In this document: positions 25,698 to 37,100 of the stretch, one piece after another | Numbering within the stretch: the first letter of the stretch is position 1 | Layout: each line of letters opens with the position of its first letter | The notes under the pieces: model-generated | What the model was told of the DNA's origin: nothing | Seen by the model: only the letters and a program-made list of their open reading frames with translations | Database searches by the model: none | Translations under genes and position numbers: made by a program | NCBI RefSeq assembly: GCF_910592395.1 | Contig: NC_088308.1 | Coordinates: forward strand, 310,001-374,000 | Direction of reading: 5' to 3' | Source: Lineus longissimus | Taxonomy: Eukaryota; Nemertea; Pilidiophora; Heteronemertea; Lineidae | DNA: 64,000 nt

Positions 25698-26849
25698 TAC
25701 AGCTTGGGGGGAAATGATTACATGAAGGAAAGAGGCTTCTCTCATTAGAGTTGTCACAGGGCCCAAGCGATAGGCCGTGTTCCGGTAACAATAGACCAGC
25801 TCGATCCTTTGTAGGCTGGGGAAACTGACGGGTGTGAGCAGTGCATTTCACCTCTCCAGAATTCGTTTGGGGAAAGATCGGAACAGCCAGTCTATTGTGG
25901 CTCGGAATCGGTATCATTGATCGGGTACCGTAGTTGTAGGCCTATTACATGATTAAGTCAACGCTTAAACAGGTGTTACAGCTGTCGTGACGGGTGAAAA
26001 GCCTTGCAGTCGTTTTGAAAGTCGACCTACATTGGGTTGGCTATAGAGCTACTGCAATTGATACAAAACATCCTCGGATTGGCATGATCCTAAAAGTATT
26101 CAACCCGGCTATTTTTCGAAAAAGAACTATTCTCACGGAGCTTATTCTTTCATTTCATTCGTAAACCAATTTAAAGGTAGTGCGCTGTATCTTACTGTAT
26201 GCTCCTTCTGTGTATGTGAAAATGTGCTATGTTTCATCTTTATCCATTAGTGTGAACAGATCGAAGTACATGTCCGCGCTATATTTGTCAGTCTTGAAGA
26301 AGTGAATGTCGTGTCTGTGTGCCTAAACTCCAGGTAAAAGCCGTGCAAAGCACCCTGGCTTATCAGGAAAACTTAATCAACCACCGTTGAAATTGATATC
26401 TGATGATAGTCCCGGCCACCTGTTGATGGTTCTACTCATTATCTTTGGCACGGATGCTCTCTGTTCCCAATAAATCGAACTCATGTGATCTATGGCCATT
26501 TTGCCTATTCGTAGTTCTTTTCTTAAAGTGTCAACAACTTGTGCATGAGGTATGTTGGTTTTTCATGAAAAAAATCGCTTCCAGTCGGACCATGATTTCT
26601 CCAAACGGGATGATAGAAAAATCGTTGAACTGCTATAAACAATGTACTAGGAGCCGTAGGCCTGTCTGAAATTCAAATGCCAAGCCCCAATCCGCCTCGC
26701 AACATTGACAAAAATCAGTCACACCGAAGTTGTCCCTTCCGATAGAATTACCATTCGGCAGTTCGGATCAGGAAATGTCTTCATTCGCCGAAACCACCCA
26801 TGTACGCCCATAGATAGAGTGGAAGGGAAAACACCGTTCAATGCCAGGA
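25698..26849. other. 3' region of the MOLO1-like gene and gene-free DNA
   Basis: Likely 3' UTR up to the AATAAA at 26469. No other feature is supported. Confidence 0.35.
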
Positions 26850-26945
26850 TTTGAAACTAGTAACTGATTCGGCGAAACGGTTCAAGAGTTGAGGTAAAGC
26901 TAGTAACTGATTCGGCGAAACGGTTCAAGAGTTGAGGTAAAGCTT
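26850..26945. repeat. Direct duplication of about 43 bp
   Basis: The segment beginning ctagtaactgattcggcgaa and running to gaggtaaag occurs twice back to back with no visible differences, so the duplication is probably recent. Confidence 0.85.
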
Positions 26946-27068
26946 GATGTCTGAAGTGAGACAAAAATATATTCTGCCCAGCTGTAAAACCTAGGTCAAC
27001 TTTCGTAATCAAAAGGAAAGAACAGGACTTAGTTTCTTTTGCACACACTGTATTTGCAATATATTGAT

Positions 27069-27118
27069 CCATCTCTGGGCATTGTGTGCTCGGCATTGTG
27101 TGCTCGGCATTGTGTGAT
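27069..27118. repeat. 15-bp tandem repeat, three copies
   Basis: The unit ggcattgtgtgctc is repeated about three times with small changes. Confidence 0.75.
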
Positions 27119-27725
27119 GGGCAGCCTGCCAGCTGTGCAACGCGTCCGACTCTCCGAGTCGTTTCTCGGTTTGGTTTCGTAGAATCGGATTCCGGAAGTT
27201 AGGTCTGAATTTAGATGTACTTTATATCATTCATCGTCGACAGTGATAAACGTCCTGGGCTTTGTAGTCTGTTTCTGTTGATCACGAAGACCATACATAA
27301 AACTGAACGCCTAGTGTTTTTCGGCAGAATGTAAGTTCGTCGTTGTGAAATCGTTCACGCTAGTTGGAGAGTAAATTTGAAGATTATGCATAACTTTAGG
27401 CCTTTTGAGATATTCGAATCAGTTTGCAGGTATAGGTGATATTTTTGCGAACTGAACGCCGTGTAAAGTAATTTCATTAAACATGTTAGAAGAAGTTTTA
27501 CCATTAAAGTGTTAACTTAATACTTGGTTGGCATGAGATTCAGAGAGCACTGTAAAAACAAACTTTAGAATTTGTCATGATACCGTTCGACTTTTAGAGG
27601 CATTTTCTTCACCCTGAAGATATCGATGCTCACTGGCGGCCCCAAGATGTTTGATCAGATTGGCAAGATCATAAAGCGCGTGGTCCGAAAGCTGTCATTA
27701 CCGCCGTTCATATTCTCTTCCTAGG

Positions 27726-28703
27726 ATGGCAAGTCTTGAGATACCTTACCAGCTCATCGAGAAGGAGGAGGAGTTGGATGATGTTATCGCAGCCATCAAG
27801 AAAGAGTCCCTGATATCAATGGACTGCGAGGGGGTCAAGCTGTCCCGCAACGGATCCTTGACAGTCCTCTCTATTGGCACCCCCTCCAAGACATACCTGT
27901 TTGATGTCATGAAGATCGGTGAAGCTGTCTTCGGCAAAGATCTAAAGGAGATTCTAGTGAGTACCAGCATCGTCAAGCTCGTGTTTGACTGCAGACGTGA
28001 CGCCGATGCCCTTTGGCATCTGTTCAAGGTCAAGCTAGCTAACGTCATGGACATACAGCTGATGCAAATTCTGTACGAACGAACACACCCAGATGAAAAG
28101 TCGACCTCCCAAAAGGATATGGAGGCACACCACAGGGCTTACAAAGACAAGTCGCCCATGAAACGAGCTCTTTTCGATTGGCCGAGGATCCGCAGCCTGG
28201 TAAATTGCATCGAGTGGTATTTGAAAGATTCGTCGCTCCTGGCTGTCAAGAAAAAGGTCAGTCTGACAACCACAGGAACGGACCAAGAAATGTGGGGCAA
28301 GCGGCCTTTGACCGAGGACATGCAGCGGTACGCTTCGCTCGATGTCCAGTGTCTCTTCGTCCTGTATGAGAAGCTCAAGGCCGGACTGACGTCGACGGAG
28401 GTGGCTACTGCGCGCAAGGGATCGGAAAGGTATCTGGTCATCTTCAGAGACCAAGAGGAAAACGTGACGAACCCATACGAAAACTATTCGCTGCTCCCGA
28501 TGTACATATTGACGGATCCGCCCACGTCTTCCTCGCAGAGGCAGTGCCCGATCTGCAAGCGACATCATCTCCCCTTCGTCGAGTTCCAGCAGGGGATGTG
28601 TAGGCTCTGTCAGATCAAGAAATATGCCCATGATGACTTCGTGAGGCGTAAGGGGGAGCCAACGGTGAGGAAGTATCAAAGAAGCAGGTACACGCCTTAC
28701 TGA
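27726..28703 (+). CDS. DEDDy 3'-5' exonuclease-domain protein, EXD1/egalitarian-like
   Basis: This is a single-exon, 325-aa protein beginning at ATG 27726, directly after a splice-acceptor-like ttcctag that suggests an upstream 5' UTR exon. It carries an RNase D-type 3'-5' exonuclease fold. Exo I is D33-C-E35 in SMDCEGVKLS, exo II is VFDCRRDADAL (likely catalytic D92), and exo III is Y202-ASL-D206, so the DEDDy set looks intact. The segment EMWGKRPLTEDMQRYASLDV is typical of the EXD1/egalitarian group. EXD1 acts in germline piRNA biogenesis in mammals, where it is thought to be an RNA-binding non-catalytic homologue; activity here is therefore open. A C-terminal CPIC (264-267) and CRLC (282-285) pair looks like a small zinc-binding module. 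Candidate poly(A) signals at 29559 and 29586 would put the downstream 65-bp repeats in the 3' UTR. Confidence 0.88.
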   Translation: MASLEIPYQLIEKEEELDDVIAAIKKESLISMDCEGVKLSRNGSLTVLSIGTPSKTYLFDVMKIGEAVFGKDLKEILVSTSIVKLVFDCRRDADALWHLFKVKLANVMDIQLMQILYERTHPDEKSTSQKDMEAHHRAYKDKSPMKRALFDWPRIRSLVNCIEWYLKDSSLLAVKKKVSLTTTGTDQEMWGKRPLTEDMQRYASLDVQCLFVLYEKLKAGLTSTEVATARKGSERYLVIFRDQEENVTNPYENYSLLPMYILTDPPTSSSQRQCPICKRHHLPFVEFQQGMCRLCQIKKYAHDDFVRRKGEPTVRKYQRSRYTPY

Positions 28704-28757
28704 TGCAACACTCGTGGACCTTTCTTATCTCAATTCAGTAGATCCAGAATTATAATA

Positions 28758-29160
28758 CTGTTCAGAGTGGACACGCAGCTTCTTTGACTTCAGGGGACCT
28801 CAGTAGTTCAAGACCCACTGTGCTGTTCAGAGTGGACACGCAGCTTCTTTGACTTCAGGGGACCTCAGTAGTTCAAGACCCACTGTGCTGTTCAGAGTGG
28901 ACACGTAGCTTCTTTGACTTCAGGGGACCTCAGTAGTTCAAGACCCACTGTGCTGTTCAGAGTGGACACGTAGCTTCTTTGACTTCAGGGGACCTCAGTA
29001 GTTCAAGACCCACTGTGCTGTTCAGAGTGGACACGTAGCTTCTTTGACTTCAGGGGACCTCAGTAGTTCAAGACCCACTGTGCTGTTCAGAGTGGACATA
29101 GGTTCTTTGACTTCTGTGGACATCGGTAGATCTAGAATTATAATACTGTTCAGAGTGGCT
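28758..29160. repeat. 65-bp minisatellite, about 6 copies
   Basis: The unit begins ctgttcagagtggacacg and continues through tcaggggacctcagtagttc. Copies start at 28758, 28823, 28888, 28953, 29018 and 29083, with diverged partial units on the right edge to about 29160. It lies directly downstream of the exonuclease stop codon, probably in the 3' UTR. Confidence 0.95.
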
Positions 29161-30990
29161 GGATTATAGTTTATTTGACTTCTGGGGACCCAAATAGACC
29201 CAGAATTATTGCGAGTGGACATGGCAAAGGACCATTTCCTGGGCCACGATAATCTTTTGGATGATAATGATGATGATGATTGCTTCTACGACTACTGTAG
29301 GCTTTAGTTATGTTGGCTCGATCCAGGAACACCTGCAGATCCAACCCCCCCGCATAACTGTTAGAACCCGAGGGCAGAGTGAGAGTTGCACGTGACATTA
29401 CGTCCTGTCTAAACCGCGCATGTGTGGAGGAGTTGCACACGAATGCAGTCGAGCACAGATTAATCACGAGAATCGGGATTTGATGACAGCATGCCATTGT
29501 TATTATGATTTAAGTTCACTCAAGAACATCGCCACGGCCCGAACTATGCACGTAATATAATAAATACATTACGAAACCTTGGATCAATAAACCAACATAG
29601 ATCTATCAGCCGTTGTTGTAACATGTGTTCCCAATCGCTTATCGATTATTTTGATTAAAAAACATGAATTTGGTGTTAATCGGTGCGTTTTGTCGACATG
29701 TCACGTGGTTGTCATAATGTGTCGTCACATGGTTCTTCTCGGGTCCCTCGAGTCCAACCCTCAGTCCATGGAGAGTGCCAAGCCCGCGTCGCTGGGACAA
29801 ATAAATATTGCAGTTCGGCTGGAATCCGATCCGATCGGGTCGAATCCGACAGCACGCCCGAACTCGCCCCTGAATGGGACCATACATCTTGGAATGGATG
29901 GCGGACAAAAAGAAAATTTCAGCGACAATTTGCTTGCATTTGCCTCCCACACACGTTTTAGGGAAAATTATTTGCAAAACCGTCTCCATCAAGTAAAGCA
30001 TTGTTTATCAAGCTGTATTTAATGCCAATTATGTTAAACTTATGTACTCGAAAAATCGAGAATTTCATCGTTTTGCTGTCGTCAAAAGTTTATATCGAGG
30101 AATTCATTCGAACATTTTCGCCAGACATACCCTTAACTTCGTGTAGATGTCGATTTCAGTAGTGATCTAATATTAGTAACTATGGCCGTGTACCATAATG
30201 CGTTCTGAGTTTGGCGTCACGCCTATGAAATCTTACAACATGGGCTGGTGCATTCTGCAGACACAAGAGAAGGAAATCACAGGTTGACAGTCGCACCGGG
30301 GAGGATTTGATCAGCAGATAGGTGAGTTTTCACACTTGATCATGAAACTGGCTTCATGAATCGATGCGACCACATTCGAAAGTTGGTCAGAGGAAAACAC
30401 CTGCGTGCACAGCATGATGCACTGGTCAATATTTTCACAAAAGAAAATGTTACCCGATGGTGGCCGTCGTCCGAATTTAGTCTATTCTGAGGACAAGAAT
30501 GATTTTATGGTTTAATTGATTATTCGTCTCTAATTCATCCCGCATTGTTGAACAGTCGAACTTTTGGTGAAGTTGATGGGTTGTACAGTTATATGGAGCT
30601 CCAAGCAGCAAAACGTGGCGAGAAATGTTGAGATACACCTTTAGGGTGCGCTCGTCAGTATTTTTCAGTATTTGTCAGGGAGATCAAACTAGCAACCTAA
30701 GTAATAATGTGCCACCCTTCGAGCCCTTCACAGCGGATAACTATAAGGTTTTCAGTCAGTTTCAACACAAAATTTAGTCCCTGGTAAATGTCCGAGAATC
30801 TTGATGACCAAATTTTCCAAACACTTGTTCGATTTTATACGGTCATTGCATTTTCTATAATACTTGTTTGTCTGTTTTCAGCTGGGGACGAACCACACGT
30901 CTGTTTGCCGGAAGAAGTTCCGCTTATACCAAGGGGGGCTGTTGGAACTTTAAAGATAAAACATTTACCTTGATACTTCTAGCAGATAAA
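29161..30990. other. Interval with candidate 5' UTR sequence of the next gene
   Basis: Overlapping ORFs on both strands at 29639-30022 show no family motif and I do not call them genes. A donor-like gataggtgag near 30318 and an acceptor-like ctgttttcag at about 30871-30880 could delimit an intron upstream of the ORF at 30991. Confidence 0.3.
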
Positions 30991-31560
30991 ATGCCTCGCT
31001 CATATCAAGTAAATCGGCACGTCCGGGACAAGGTCAGCACTTTCTCCTTCGTGAGCCTTCCTCCTCCATCATGGTGCATCTCATCAAAACAAACCACGAA
31101 CGCATCGCCGCTGAGAAACGTCTCACGGGACCTTCAGAAAATGTCCAGAATTCACTACAACGCTTCGGACAAGGATCTGGAGTCATGCGCCTCTGATACA
31201 GGATGTTTGGATCCGAAATCGCTGCAGACAACTCCGAGGGGAATGCCAATTCCTAACATCGTTCCGCACGCGCCAAGCAAACCCAAACGCGACACGACTG
31301 GGTTGCGCAGGCGTGGCGCGGATGTTGGCGCCAGTCCCATTCTCCCCGACCGGAAAGTGAGGCGGCTGTTTCGAGAGTACACCCAGTGCGATGACAGCAT
31401 GAACGCGTCCATGAACACCTCGGATCTGGCAGATTCTACCTTTGATGATGGAGACGGTTCTTTCAATGAGTTCCTTCCCTTGGAATGGGATTACTCCGAC
31501 TCTGGATTTCTTGATGAAGACGATTACTTGCAGAAGCGAGGCGAGATGGCAAAGTCTTAA
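30991..31560 (+). CDS. Unrecognised 189-aa hydrophilic protein
   Basis: The ORF starts at the first ATG after a strong acceptor (ctgttttcag) and ends at TAA 31558-31560. I do not recognise the family. The N-terminal third has basic residues and RDKVSTFSFVSLPPPSWC. The middle has RGMPIPNIVPHAP and a basic patch (GLRRRG). The C-terminal third has RKVRRLFREYTQCDDSMN followed by a strongly acidic, aromatic stretch (DDGDGSFNEF, LEWDYSDSGFLDEDDYL). It has no signal peptide and no membrane helix, so an intracellular and largely disordered protein is likely. GC content and codon use look more gene-like than the surrounding DNA, which supports it being real. The acidic aromatic tail could act as an interaction or activation segment, but that is a guess. 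Confidence 0.55.
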   Translation: MPRSYQVNRHVRDKVSTFSFVSLPPPSWCISSKQTTNASPLRNVSRDLQKMSRIHYNASDKDLESCASDTGCLDPKSLQTTPRGMPIPNIVPHAPSKPKRDTTGLRRRGADVGASPILPDRKVRRLFREYTQCDDSMNASMNTSDLADSTFDDGDGSFNEFLPLEWDYSDSGFLDEDDYLQKRGEMAKS

Positions 31561-34098
31561 ACGTAACTCTCTTGAAAGTGTGTTTGACTGACGAAGGAGG
31601 CCTATACTGTAAGCTCGGTTAAGAGCCGTTGCGACTTTGTAATGGAATGTGGTTGTGGGAAGGGGTATATTTCTACCGAGGAGTGTTGACAACCGTAGTG
31701 TTCTATTTCACTGACCAATAATATTGCGGTTTTCAACTCGCCTCTGTCGGCTCACCTCAAATAGGCCCTTTGCCAGATAAGCCTGGACCACCCAGGGTCG
31801 GCAAACCAAACTGCCTTAACAATAGGCTTTTATGGTCTATGACGCCAGACAATGCGTTTCGAGCCATGGTCTCGTGTAGTTTTCCCATGAAGATCTATTG
31901 TAAAGATAGTTTCTTTGCCGACCCTAGGTGGCATCGGCGTATTTGGCAAAGGGACGCCGATATTGTGATGTCCCCACCCTGAGAGAATACAGTATTGTTT
32001 CACGATATTAGGTTAAATAGGAGATTCTGATATGAATCGCCATCTGCTAAAGTCGATGCATTTTCCCGTGGACAAGCGTACAAAGTAAAATTGCGCATTA
32101 TAGTACCCTTCTCTTAGGTTCTGTCTTACAGTAACACACATACAGTGACATATATTTTGTATTTCATTTTCGATACCCGCCGGAATCGCGGATGAAATAA
32201 CGAGTTGAATAGTCCCATTCCCGGAATATACCCTTGTGGCTTGTCCACTGTAATTGACCATTATCATTCGAAGAGCAGCTAACTCTAGTGACTCCAACAA
32301 TGAAGACACTGGACAGTTGAAAGTACCTTAACAATGTACCCTAATCATGTGATCAAAGGCCAGCGCCAATGCTAGACGTCCGTTTTTCATAGATAGAATT
32401 GTCAAATGCTCGTGAAAACTAAACTGAAACCAACTTTGTCCTATCGTTGAAATATGAATTCATTTAGCAGAAAAATCATTCGAAACGCAAGTTCTTATTT
32501 CGTTTTCGTTTCATTGATTTCTGTCCGTTCAATTGGATTCAGTGAAACAACCCTCAAGAAGAAGAAGAAGCGCTTAGTACGGCAACACGTCCGTCCCAAA
32601 CCACACTCGGATTACAGCAAGTAGCTGGGCCAATTTCCCCCAAGCTACCGTTTAAAAATGCTCCAACGACGGATTCATGCAAGCACTCTATCCAGACGCC
32701 TGTCAACTATAATTTCATTCAGGGTTTCAGTTGGCTTTCCAATGATAAATGTGAGATAAGGTCTCACTCCTCAGTTTCACCAAATCCTGTCGTGACATCA
32801 AAGCAACACATGGGATGCACACAAGATATCACCCAGATGTGTGCCGAGATCAAACTACTGGCACCAGGGCGGGTGCAGACCTTGACAAGACTCGAATTCA
32901 TAGGCCGCGGTCGCAGTTCGAGACGATATCAGTGTTCGTGACAAGGTTTTACTGCGACACTGGTCCGCACAGAGAAGCTGATGAATAGTGACAATACTCT
33001 GACCAACTCAAGAATTCCATGGTTTAGGTATGCTGAATGGCGACATTTTCTTGCAAGCTTATCTCAGCAAACACTTATTGCCGCACTGTTCTCTCAATTC
33101 CTTATCCTCCTCACAAGTGCACATATTTTGATGTTAATGAATTCATTGGTTGGTTAATAAAAAAGAAAGGAATTTTATTTGTGAATAACGTTCAAAACTA
33201 AATAGCCTTGGTCATACGCTCCAATGACGATTTCGTTGGAAACGCCATATGTTACCTGATCATGCTTAGTTGTTCTCGAGAAGGACAAGACTCTGTTCAG
33301 GAAGTGCTTCATAGAGGCCTATGTTTCTTTGCCAGACTCCAGCCAAGTTTCAGGCGATATTCTGTGCCAACGTTGGGCCAAGATCGGGCCGTTTGGCTGC
33401 CCTAATCAGAAAAAAGCAAAAAGTCCCAGGGAGCGAAACGCCTGGGAGCAAAACGTGCTGTTACCTCCTCTTGTCGACAGGAGGCAGCATCTGACCCAGG
33501 TTACAAAATGGCTGCCGGTGTAAACAATTTTTGGTCTGAAAGAACCCCAATAATTGTCATGAATGTAAGCGCATTCAGTAATCATATCACACAGTAAAAA
33601 AACCGAAATACATCAACGATCAAATACCACAAATATGTTTGGTTGACAGAAATAGGTCATTCGTCTTCGCACTCGACTGATTGTTTGAGCATTTTCCACT
33701 CGTAAAAATAGCCCTACTAGATACAATGTATAGGCCTACACATAGTCAAAGAGAGTGCCTAAGTCAGTGAGTGATCTACTATATCCCAACTTTCGTTTGT
33801 TATATTTCATACTTAGTGATACGGTTGAGAACTTCTGGTGCTACTATAAGTATGTTTAGACCAAACTGGTGGGGAAGGGCACTAGAGACTATACCTACCA
33901 GTACCTGTACCCATGTCCTCTCGCATGTCTCGTCTCATGTCTCGAGTCTTCCTGAACCTGGACCTGGACCACGTCATGGTGGCTTATTGGCCACACAGGT
34001 CACTTATTCCAGACTATTTTAGTTTTCCTGTTATTGCTTTAAAACACCTGTACCCTCTGCTATTGGTATTCATGTCAATCAGTTTCCTTTCCTTACAG
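31561..34098. other. 2.5-kb interval without recognised genes
   Basis: No coding exon with supporting splice sites is seen. A short (AAG)n run lies at about 32558-32570. Upstream TRPM 5' UTR exons may be present but cannot be placed. Confidence 0.35.
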
Positions 34099-34137
34099 AA
34101 CAAAATGAACAAGAACTGCTGAAGGTTGACTTGAGTC

Positions 34138-37100
34138 ATGTCTAACCGTTATAGTCAAGGTGTTCGGCAGCCGTCGGACGAGTTCCCACTCACGGAAGAG
34201 GCTGTGAGAGGTTTCCATACAAATGTTGACGACCGTAACAGCCAAATTGAACAATGGCGTGACGGATTAAACACCGGTTCACACGATGAGTCAGTTTCTC
34301 CTGGCGATCAGGATGAACATGAGATCGGATCAAAACACAACCGACAGCGTAAACGGGTCAGGCGGCGGAAAACAGTTGAAGGCGAGCCAGTTATTGATCA
34401 AAGTTTTGGTAATCTGAATCGAAGTTATTCACCATCTCCACATGATCGGAACGATGGCGGACCGGTGCCTGGGTTGTTGGTCAGTCCGCCGTCCAATTCG
34501 ACCGGGTTTGGCCTGGAAAATGAGGAATCGGGAACAAATGCTATCATGAAGTCTGATCCATTGGCTGTGCATGAAAGTGGCCATAAATTGGGTGAATCGA
34601 GCCTGGTTCCTAAACGACCTTCTTTGCACATGCCGAGGAATTCAAAAGGTGGCAGTTTCTCAGGCGCTCCAAAGCATCGGTGTGACTCGAGGGAAGCCCT
34701 GTTGAAAAACCAAAAGAACTTTGATGTGAACAAGGTAAATTGAAATTTTGCAGGCTCATCATTCAATGTTAGGATGACATTACCGGCTGATGGGGAGAGA
34801 GTTATTCAAAATTCTTCCTCACTACTGTTGTTGAGGAGAAAAAGACATGGAGCAGGCATACTACAAAATGTAATGTTATCAGTTATTTTTAAGTAAAACT
34901 TGTCCCAGGCTCCATGAATTGGCCAGATTTGAGTTTGAGAAGTGGCTTTGCTTCCATTATGGTATGAATGTGATAGGTATTCCCCAGACAGAATTACATA
35001 TGTTGTGTGTTTTCAGGAATACTTCAAGGAGTATGTCTCCAAGAACTTCACCCATCGAATGTGCTGCCGCTATGTCAGTGATCCCAAGAACAAGTAAGTA
35101 TAGTGGAGCGTCAACTCGTGACTATATCTGTAGTTGATTTAGGGGCCAAGTCAGGCATGGGGTGGAAAGAGTGCTGGAAACCAGACTTGCAATGTACAGG
35201 GTTTTTCAAGGGTTGAAATGTAAGTTCTCTAAATATATAGAGCTTTAAACTGTACAACAGTCTCAAAGAGCATTACATTCAGTCCTTAATTGTCTAATCC
35301 AGAACTTCTCTTTAGAAATCAAGGCGCTCGCGTACTGTGATATACACTTGCCATATAAGGCCAGTTGAAGTGTCACTGGCAGAGCCTCAAACCCATGACC
35401 TCCTGATCACAAGTCAGATGCGCTTCCACTGTGGCAAAGACTCTCAGATCCCAATCCCGAGCAAAAGTTCAAAAGTTTTTTAAAGTCTTTTACGCTGATT
35501 CAAGAGCTTCGGGAAGGGGCTAGTCTTACATGAAGAAGAAGACAACCTTAAAATATGAGACATGGCATCTGTATTTTGAATGTATATTTGTTCAGGGAGC
35601 ATTGTGCCTGTGGTCGTCACAAAGACTGGCACAGTTATGAGGACGTGGTGATATTTGAGAACGATCACTTCCGCGGTCGGGAAACATGGCATCCTGACAC
35701 GCACACGGTCGAGGTTAAACCAGATTCATTTGGAGAAATAGAATTCAATGGTTTCGGACGAGAATTCGATGTGACAGTGCCTGTGAGTATTTTCGATATT
35801 TGTTTGGAAAGAGTATTATGATATCTTATACACCAACCGGCAAGTCATGCATGCTGGCTTTCTACAAAAAACAGTGGAAGCAGTTTCGAAACATGGACTT
35901 CAAAACCAACCATGTTTCTGAAACTTGACTGGCCAAGTCAGGCCACCAATTAAAGAAGTTATCAGGGTACTCCATTTTAGAGAGAGAGTCATGCTGGAAA
36001 GTGGAAAATTTAAAAGAAAATTTCAGGAGGACAAGGCCATTTTGAAGGACACCGGCTACCATGACTTTGGTGGCCTTGGTTAATTGGAGCCCTATGATGT
36101 GTACAGCTCAATAAATTTTGAGGTGATTTGTATTTTTTGCAGTATATTCGGGCTGACTACCAAGTGGACTTTGAGGCACTCTGGGAACTTTTGACAAATG
36201 GTTGGAACCTGCCTCCGCCCAGGCTCCTGATCTCTGTCACTGGTGGCAATAAGAACTTCAACATAAAACAGAGGCTGCTGACAACATTCAAGAAGGGTCT
36301 CATGACCGCTGCTAGTACAACCGGTAAGAACTCTTTATGCATATGTGATGGTGGAGCTCATTGAAAAAACAAATGTAATGTATAATCATATCTTTTTGAG
36401 GTGTTTCATCGTCAGGAATTGTTTGAGTCTGCATAGACCATGTCCTTTCATTCTCCACCTGGACATGTCAGACACTAACTATGCTCTGCTTGCAGGTGCT
36501 TGGATCATCACCGGTGGAATGTCTGCAGGCGTGATGAAACTAGTCGGTGAAGCCGTGAGGGAGAATGTGATGAGTTCTGGTGGACTAAACCAGAAAGTGG
36601 TTGCTCTGGGGGTAGCAACCTGGGGGTACATTGATAACAAAGAGGCACTTGAGGGTGATGAGGTAAGCATTATAAGACCTACAAGTATTTAAAGGGCTCC
36701 CTTTGCCTAGAAAATGATCCTTTCAGTTCAGTGCAACCTACCATATGTAAACAGCATCAGAGACAAAGGACGACACTGTGACTCAATGTCACAACTCCTC
36801 AGGACAGCCAACTATGTTACCGAAAATGGAGTGACACTGTCTAGGTTGGATCTCGAAGATTTTGAATGCTGAAAAAGTTTCACTAGTACAAATAGATGAT
36901 TTGGAACTTAAAGTGTTGATTTTTTTCAGAATGAAGGTGCATTCCCTTGCTCTTACAGCATTGAGGATCTCCGTGGTGTGCGGCACACAGCACCCCTTGA
37001 TCACAACCACACACATTTCATCCTGGTCGATAATGGCACCGAGAAGAAGTACGGTGTGGAGATCGGGTTCAGAGCTGCTCTGGAAACGTTCATCGCAGAG

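Noticed and set aside
29639-30022. Overlapping 90-123-codon ORFs on both strands
   Set aside because: No family motif, no splice context, and the frames overlap antisense, so they look like chance ORFs.
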